Shown here piece after piece: positions 5,639 through 9,240 of a stretch of 9,240 nucleotides of DNA. The first letter of the stretch is position 1. Every line of letters begins with the position of its first letter. A model generated the notes under the pieces. The model saw only the letters and a list, made by a program, of their open reading frames with translations. It was not told the DNA's origin and searched no databases. Both the position numbers and the translations under genes were made by a program. This DNA comes from Mesorhizobium sp. (GTDB taxonomy: Bacteria > Pseudomonadota > Alphaproteobacteria > Rhizobiales > Rhizobiaceae): positions 1-9,240 of the forward strand of contig JAEKLU010000136.1 of assembly GCA_019509685.1 (NCBI GenBank). The letters are read 5' to 3'.

Positions 5639-6738
5639 CGGCGCCTTCCGTCAAGCAGCGCGCGCGGCACCAGCGCATAGAAATCGGCGGCATTGCGGAC
5701 CACGCCGGCAATCTCGCCGGCGGCGTCGCCGGAGCCGGCAAAGAGGTCGCCGCGCGCCGGCCCGGTGATGGCCGAGCCGGTGTCCTGCGCGATCATCAGC
5801 CGCCGGAAGGGTTTCCGGTCGAAAGCCGTGAGCGTCGGCGCGTCGATATAGAAGGGTGTGCCGAAGGTGTGCAGCAGCCGGTCGACGGCCACCGACCGGC
5901 CCGGCGTCAGCGGCACCTTGGCGGCGGCGATCGGGCCAAGCAAGACGTCCTCGACCGGCGCTTCGCGAAAAAAGATGTAGGAGCGGTTCTGCCAGAGAAT
6001 TTCGTCGATGCGCTCGGGATGCGCCTTGAACCAGGCTCGGATCGACTGCATCGTCACCTTCTCGAGCGGGATCTCGCCGAGCTCGCTTAAAATTTTGCCC
6101 GGACCGGTGAAACGCTGGCCGGATTTTGCGGCATAGGTGACGCGGCTGAGCCTGCCGTCGGGCATCTTCAGGCGCGCGGCGCCCTGGACATGAATGAAGA
6201 AGGCATCGACCTTCTCGGCCAGCCAGGCGATTTCAAGACGTTGGCCGGAAAGAGCGCCACGCTCGATCGCGCCGCGGTCGAAATACTCGACCGGTCCCGC
6301 CGATGTGTCGCGCGCGAACGCCAGATAGGGATCCATGCCCGACGGGCGGTTGGCGTCGTCGATATCGACCAAATCGGCCGGGCGCGACAGCAGCGGCACG
6401 ACAAACCGGTCCGTCTTGACCGGCGAGGCCTCGACCTGCGGTTCGTAGAAACCGGTGACGAGACCCGCGCCACTCTCCGGCTTGACCAGCATCGGAACGA
6501 AGTGCCGCTCGAAAAATGCCCGCGCCACCGACCGATTCGGTTCCGAAACAGCGCGCGCCTCGGCATAGGCCTCGGCAAAAGCATTGAAATCGATCCCTAG
6601 AGATCCGGTGCGGTAAGGCTTTACCGGCGCATGGAACGCCGAGCGGCGCAACGCCGCAAAGGCCGCCACGTGATCGTCATCATCCCAGCCCGCAAGATCG
6701 CCGAAGGATTTTTCGCTGAAGGCGGAAGAAAGCGGCAC
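5635..6738 (-). CDS. mltA: MltA-type membrane-bound lytic murein transglycosylase
   Basis: A 367-residue enzyme that cleaves the glycan chain of peptidoglycan with formation of 1,6-anhydromuramic acid. The MltA domain runs over about residues 90-260 (LVTGFYEPQVEAS near 93, VDAFFIHVQGAARL near 180, YAAKSGQRFTG near 205). The 3D domain closes the protein (AQDTGSAITGPARGDLFAGSG), where Asp331 in GDLF aligns with the catalytic Asp308 of E. coli MltA and Asp319 with the other conserved aspartate. The start is a GTG at 6738, preceded by GGCGGGG about seven bases upstream; no ATG and no signal peptide or lipobox can be seen at this end (it begins MPLSSAFSEKSFGDLAGWDD), which is odd for a cell-wall enzyme. 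It follows timA across a repeat and overlaps smr by four bases. Confidence 0.93.
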   Translation of the reverse strand: MPLSSAFSEKSFGDLAGWDDDDHVAAFAALRRSAFHAPVKPYRTGSLGIDFNAFAEAYAEARAVSEPNRSVARAFFERHFVPMLVKPESGAGLVTGFYEPQVEASPVKTDRFVVPLLSRPADLVDIDDANRPSGMDPYLAFARDTSAGPVEYFDRGAIERGALSGQRLEIAWLAEKVDAFFIHVQGAARLKMPDGRLSRVTYAAKSGQRFTGPGKILSELGEIPLEKVTMQSIRAWFKAHPERIDEILWQNRSYIFFREAPVEDVLLGPIAAAKVPLTPGRSVAVDRLLHTFGTPFYIDAPTLTAFDRKPFRRLMIAQDTGSAITGPARGDLFAGSGDAAGEIAGVVRNAADFYALVPRALLDGRRR

Positions 6739-6755
6739 GACTGAGCCCCGCCGCC

Positions 6756-6870
6756 TAGAGCCGGATGATTTCAGGTCGCTTCGACCTGAAATCTGAATCC
6801 GCCTCTAAATCAAGGAGAAAGAGCATGATGTCGTCCGAAAACCGCTTCACACTTTTCGGCATCATGCTCT
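6756..6870. repeat. Palindromic repeat pair between timA and mltA
   Basis: Two adjacent hairpins fill the gap. In the first, GATTTCAGGTCG (6767-6778) pairs perfectly with CGACCTGAAATC (6782-6793) around three bases, and the stem goes on outward with one mismatch (6756-6766 with 6797-6807). In the second, AGAGCATGATG (6820-6830) pairs with CATCATGCTCT (6860-6870), then, after a four-base bulge, CCGAAAA (6835-6841) with TTTTCGG (6853-6859). I recognise both as a repeat very common in Mesorhizobium and relatives. It ends two bases short of the timA stop codon and 17 bases before the mltA start, so a message crossing it would fold strongly. Confidence 0.88.
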
Positions 6871-6872
6871 GA

Positions 6873-7580
6873 TTAGTCTTCTTCTTCGGTGGCGACGAGC
6901 TTCCAGTTCGGATCGCGCGAGCGGGCGTCGCGGGCGAAGGTCCAGACATCCTTGACCTCGGCCACCGTCTCCGGGTCGCCGTCGATGACGGCGCCGGCCT
7001 TGTCGCGGGTCGCCGAGATCAGCTCGGAGACGATGCGCAGCGTGATATGCGCCTCGGAGCCCTTCATTTCGGCGGCGACGATATCGGCCTTGTCGATGCC
7101 GACAAAGGACGACTGGATCTTTTCCGATTTCGCCTCGCGCTCGCCAATCGCGGCGACGAAGCCATCATAGACCTCGCGCGACAGCAGGTTCTTCAGCGTC
7201 TTGCGGTCGCCATCGGCATAGGCCATGACGATCATCTCGTAAGCCTGCTTGGCGCCGTCGACGAAACCCTTCGGCTCGAAAGACGCATCATTGTCCTTGA
7301 TCGTGCGCAGACCCTTGTTGAGATCGGTGTCGGGCTTGGCGAAGGCATCGATCGCGGCATAGGTCTCGGCCGCGGTTTCGCCGGGAAGCCGCTTGCGCGG
7401 CAGCGACACGACATTTTCGGAACTCTGGGCCGCCTCCTGCTCGCGCGTGCGGCTGGCGGAATAGGGATCGAAGGGCGGCCGCTCGCTGCCGGTGCGACGT
7501 CCAAGCACGTTGCGCAGCTGGAAAAAGATCACAACCGCCGCAATCAGGAAGAAAATCGTGCCGAAGTCGAAGAAACCCAT
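6873..7580 (-). CDS. timA: Tim44/TimA-like membrane protein
   Basis: A 235-residue inner-membrane protein related to mitochondrial Tim44. It has one N-terminal transmembrane helix (about residues 6-22, FGTIFFLIAAVVIFFQL) followed by RNVLGRRTGSERPPFDPY, a conserved motif of the bacterial proteins. A variable linker comes next, then a Tim44-like domain (about 105-231, FVDGAKQAYEMIVMAYADGD to WTFARDARSRDPNWKLVATEEED) that would face the cytoplasm. Bacterial TimA has been linked to the inner membrane in Caulobacter; its job is not settled, though Tim44 itself recruits the import motor in mitochondria. I start at the ATG at 7580, with GGCGGA just upstream; an in-frame TTG at 7592, with an AGGGA sequence upstream, would add four residues. 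It heads the timA-mltA-smr-xre run and is divergent from fxsA, which is next to the export chaperone gene secB. Confidence 0.92.
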   Translation of the reverse strand: MGFFDFGTIFFLIAAVVIFFQLRNVLGRRTGSERPPFDPYSASRTREQEAAQSSENVVSLPRKRLPGETAAETYAAIDAFAKPDTDLNKGLRTIKDNDASFEPKGFVDGAKQAYEMIVMAYADGDRKTLKNLLSREVYDGFVAAIGEREAKSEKIQSSFVGIDKADIVAAEMKGSEAHITLRIVSELISATRDKAGAVIDGDPETVAEVKDVWTFARDARSRDPNWKLVATEEED

Positions 7581-7665
7581 ATTGTCCGCCAACTCGATCC
7601 CTGTCCTGGCCGGACCGGCATGACCCTCACCGGGGCGCCGGTCGCATAGCGTTCAACATCCAAAG

Positions 7666-7694
7666 CATATAGAACGGCAGGCGCAATCATTCAA
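7666..7694 (-). promoter_or_regulatory. Candidate promoter of timA
   Basis: Read on the minus strand, TTGAAT (7694-7689) and TATATG (7671-7666) are 17 bases apart, each matching four of six bases of the sigma-70 type consensus. This would leave a leader of about 80 bases before timA. The stretch is the most AT-rich part of the 7593-7783 gap. A weaker plus-strand pair (TTCAAA and TATCTA, also 17 apart, from 7690) could drive fxsA. Confidence 0.35.
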
Positions 7695-7783
7695 ATCAAA
7701 GGCAGCCATACCTATCTAAGGGCGCCGAGGCCAGCGGCGATAGTCGTGCTGGGCCGCAAAACAAGAAAGCGACCGGTCAAGAC

Positions 7784-8278
7784 TTGCGCATTTCGTTCAT
7801 CCCGCTGTTCCTGCTCCTGCTGCCGCTGCTGGAAATAGCCGGTTTCGTCATTGTCGGCCGCGAAATTGGCGCTTTGGCGACGGTCGGGCTGGTCATCCTG
7901 TCCAGCATCGCCGGCAGCCTGCTGCTCAGGCACCAGGGTTTTGGCGTGATGGCGCGGGTGCGGACCGAAATGGACGCCGGGCGCGATCCCAGCCGTCCGC
8001 TCGCGCATGGCGCTATGATCGTGCTGGCGGCAATCCTGCTCATCATCCCGGGCTTCATCACCGATATCTTCGCCATCCTTTTGCTGCTGCCGCCGGTGCG
8101 CGACCTCGCCTGGCGGGCGCTCAAGAGCCGCATCGTCACGGTGACCAGCTTCGGCGGCGGCTTTTCGGCCCGCCGGCGCGACAAGGTCATCGACCTCGAC
8201 GACACAGACTATTCGCGCGACGATTATCCGAACCGGCCGGATCACAATTCGCCATGGCGGCGACTGAAGAACGATTGA
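7784..8278 (+). CDS. fxsA: FxsA-family inner membrane protein
   Basis: A 164-residue membrane protein. Hydrophobic segments lie at about residues 4-24, 28-48 and 76-103; the last carries the family hallmark IIPGFITDIFAILLLLPPVR (87-106). After it comes a basic and then acidic, polar tail (RRRDKVIDLDDTDYSRDDYPN) probably in the cytoplasm. FxsA was named in E. coli, where extra copies relieve F-plasmid exclusion of phage T7; its normal role is not known. The start is a TTG at 7784; no ATG or GTG suits, the residues MRISFIPLFLLLLPLLEIAG match how the family begins, and the ribosome site is weak, so low translation is likely. It lies 150 bases before secB on the same strand, a regular rhizobial pairing. 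Confidence 0.9.
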   Translation: MRISFIPLFLLLLPLLEIAGFVIVGREIGALATVGLVILSSIAGSLLLRHQGFGVMARVRTEMDAGRDPSRPLAHGAMIVLAAILLIIPGFITDIFAILLLLPPVRDLAWRALKSRIVTVTSFGGGFSARRRDKVIDLDDTDYSRDDYPNRPDHNSPWRRLKND

Positions 8279-8428
8279 GGCGCGCCGCGTTTTCGAACGT
8301 CATCCCACCGGTTTCGACCTGAGATCGGGTCGAGGCGGCAAAACTTGTCTTGTCCTGCCGGCCATGGTAGCGAACCCCCCGATTCCAATCCGGTCAGCAA
8401 TGCTGCCCAGCAAAAGGACTAAAGGCTC

Positions 8429-8929
8429 ATGGCCAGCAATGATGACGCCCAGCCGGGCGCCGCCAACGGCAACGGCACCCAGACCCAACCTTCGCTCAAT
8501 GTGCTGGCCCAGTATGTGAAGGACCTGTCCTTCGAAAGCCCCGGCGCGCCGAATTCGCTGCGCGGCCGCGACAAGGCGCCCGGCATCGCCATCAATGTCA
8601 ACGTCAACGCCAACCCGCTTTCGGACAAGCAGTTCGACGTCAACCTGACCTTGAACGCCAAGGCGTCCTTCGACCAGGAAGTGCTGTTCAACGTCGAGCT
8701 GGTTTATGGCGGCGTCTTTGCCATCGGCGGGTTCCCGCAGGAGCATATGCTGCCGATCCTGTTCATCGAATGCCCGCGGCTTCTGTTCCCCTTCGCGCGC
8801 CAGATCATTGCCGACGCCACCCGCAACGGCGGCTTCCCGCCGCTGATGCTGGACCCGATCGATTTCGCGCAGATGTTCCAGCAGCGCATGGCCGAGGATC
8901 AGGCGGCAAGCAAGGTCCAGGTGAGCTGA
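8429..8929 (+). CDS. secB: Protein-export chaperone SecB
   Basis: A 166-residue cytoplasmic chaperone that works as a tetramer, holds precursor proteins unfolded and passes them to SecA. The family landmarks are in order: [13 protein letters not shown] (26-38), VNVNANPL (57-64), [14 protein letters not shown] (86-99) and the long conserved stretch from [20 protein letters not shown] (114-133) through [13 protein letters not shown] (134-146). The first 20 residues are a polar, Gly/Asn/Gln-rich extension, and the end is [13 protein letters not shown]. Length is normal for alphaproteobacteria. The ATG at 8429 follows AAAGGACTAAAGGCTC, which has two possible ribosome sites. It is the second gene after fxsA and closes with a strong terminator. 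Confidence 0.97.
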   Translation: MASNDDAQPGAANGNGTQTQPSLNVLAQYVKDLSFESPGAPNSLRGRDKAPGIAINVNVNANPLSDKQFDVNLTLNAKASFDQEVLFNVELVYGGVFAIGGFPQEHMLPILFIECPRLLFPFARQIIADATRNGGFPPLMLDPIDFAQMFQQRMAEDQAASKVQVS

Positions 8930-8956
8930 GAAAGTCTGGCACCGGATCGCACCGAG

Positions 8957-8981
8957 AGCCCGGCTTCGCGCCGGGCTTTTT
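8957..8981 (+). terminator. Rho-independent terminator of secB
   Basis: AGCCCGGC (8957-8964) pairs perfectly with GCCGGGCT (8970-8977) around a five-base TTCGC loop, then TTTTT at 8977-8981 and TTGG. It lies 27 bases after the stop and is the clearest intrinsic terminator in the window. Confidence 0.92.
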
Positions 8982-9002
8982 GTTGGAGATGTCGGCGGGA
9001 CA

Positions 9003-9141
9003 GCGCCCCCCTCTGGCCTGCCGGCCATCTCCCCCACGAGGGGGGAGATCGGATGTCGCCGTCGCTTTCGCCAATCGCCAACGTTCAAGGAGAAGCGTCG
9101 CCCCAAGTGGGGGAGATGCCCGGCAGGGCAGAGGGGGGCGC
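9003..9141. repeat. Long inverted intergenic repeat between secB and the convergent gene
   Basis: Arms of 35 bases at 9003-9037 and 9107-9141 match as inverted copies at 33 of 35 positions. Each arm also folds locally (TGGC with GCCA on the left, TGCC with GGCA on the right, around CTGCCG), and the left has a further hairpin, ATCTCCCCC (9027-9035) with GGGGGAGAT (9041-9049). Sequences of this kind are widespread in rhizobia, and a related one is at 4611-4703. It separates two convergent genes. Confidence 0.85.
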
Positions 9142-9165
9142 GAAGGATCGCTGCCTGCCCGGTTG

Positions 9166-9240
9166 TTACCCCGCCGCCACCTTCAGCCACAGCGCCTTTT
9201 CCCCCAGCGTCGAGACAAGCCCGGCATGCGCGGATCGGTC
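9166..9240 (-). CDS. dnaQ: C-terminal end of a convergent gene, probably dnaQ (DNA polymerase III epsilon)
   Basis: An open frame enters from the right edge and ends in TAA at 9166-9168. Its 24 residues end in HAGLVSTLGEKALWLKVAAG. The pattern of a His followed by a leucine-rich turn and LW near the end resembles the last residues of E. coli DnaQ (HEARLDLV, then LW), the proofreading exonuclease subunit. In rhizobia the gene convergent with or next to secB is regularly dnaQ, as I recall, in a block with coaE and aroE. Too little is visible to show any exonuclease motif, so the name depends on context plus a weak match. Confidence 0.6.
   Translation of the reverse strand, partial: DRSAHAGLVSTLGEKALWLKVAAG

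Noticed and set aside
8314..8333. Hairpin TCGACC / GGTCGA after fxsA as a terminator or a piece of the 6756-6870 repeat
   Set aside because: The stem is only six pairs with an eight-base loop and no T-run, and the likeness to the repeat covers about a dozen bases only.
9003..9141. CRISPR-like array or insertion-sequence ends
   Set aside because: There are only two inverted arms and not direct repeats with spacers, and no transposase frame lies between them.
8300..9190. A 296-codon minus-strand frame across secB
   Set aside because: It is antisense to secB, runs through its terminator and the inverted repeat, and has the composition of a shadow frame.

Overview
The window looks like chromosomal DNA of a GC-rich alphaproteobacterium of the order Rhizobiales, most like Mesorhizobium or a close relative. 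This rests on the gene order (timA, mltA, smr and an XRE regulator on one strand, next to fxsA, secB and the end of a probable dnaQ), on protein sequences typical of rhizobia, and on several palindromic intergenic repeats of kinds common in rhizobial genomes. It reads mostly as core genome. I see no phage, plasmid, transposase, CRISPR array, tRNA or rRNA.

Left part (1-1740). The window opens inside a TauD/TfdA-type 2-oxoglutarate dioxygenase with its metal and substrate residues intact, followed by a hairpin terminator. A 61-residue, two-helix membrane protein lies on the minus strand. A short RlpA/double-psi beta-barrel secreted protein follows, with its own hairpin terminator.

Middle part (1741-4703). 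An intracellular polyhydroxyalkanoate depolymerase (phaZ) has a TTGC-N3-GCAA dyad about 90 bases upstream that resembles the reported operator of the PHA regulator PhaR. Next is a secreted BTLCP-type (LapG-like) cysteine protease. Its promoter region carries a consensus CtrA box, TTAA-N7-TTAAC, which would tie it to the cell cycle. A large palindromic repeat, a small cysteine- and glycine-rich secreted protein and a second palindromic repeat complete this part.

Right part (4720-9240). On the minus strand timA (Tim44-like), mltA (lytic transglycosylase), smr (Smr-domain nuclease-like) and an XRE regulator run in one direction. mltA and smr overlap by four bases, while timA and mltA are separated by an element made almost wholly of palindromic repeat. 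On the plus strand fxsA (membrane protein) and secB (export chaperone) diverge from timA. secB ends in a strong terminator, followed by a long inverted repeat and then the last codons of a convergent gene, probably dnaQ.

A shared theme is the cell envelope: RlpA and MltA act on peptidoglycan, TimA and FxsA are membrane proteins, SecB feeds the Sec pathway, and the BTLCP protease acts outside the cytoplasm. The most interesting signals are regulatory and structural: the CtrA box, the PhaR-like dyad and the repeats, one of which shows paired changes that preserve local hairpins. I found no convincing undescribed multi-gene system.
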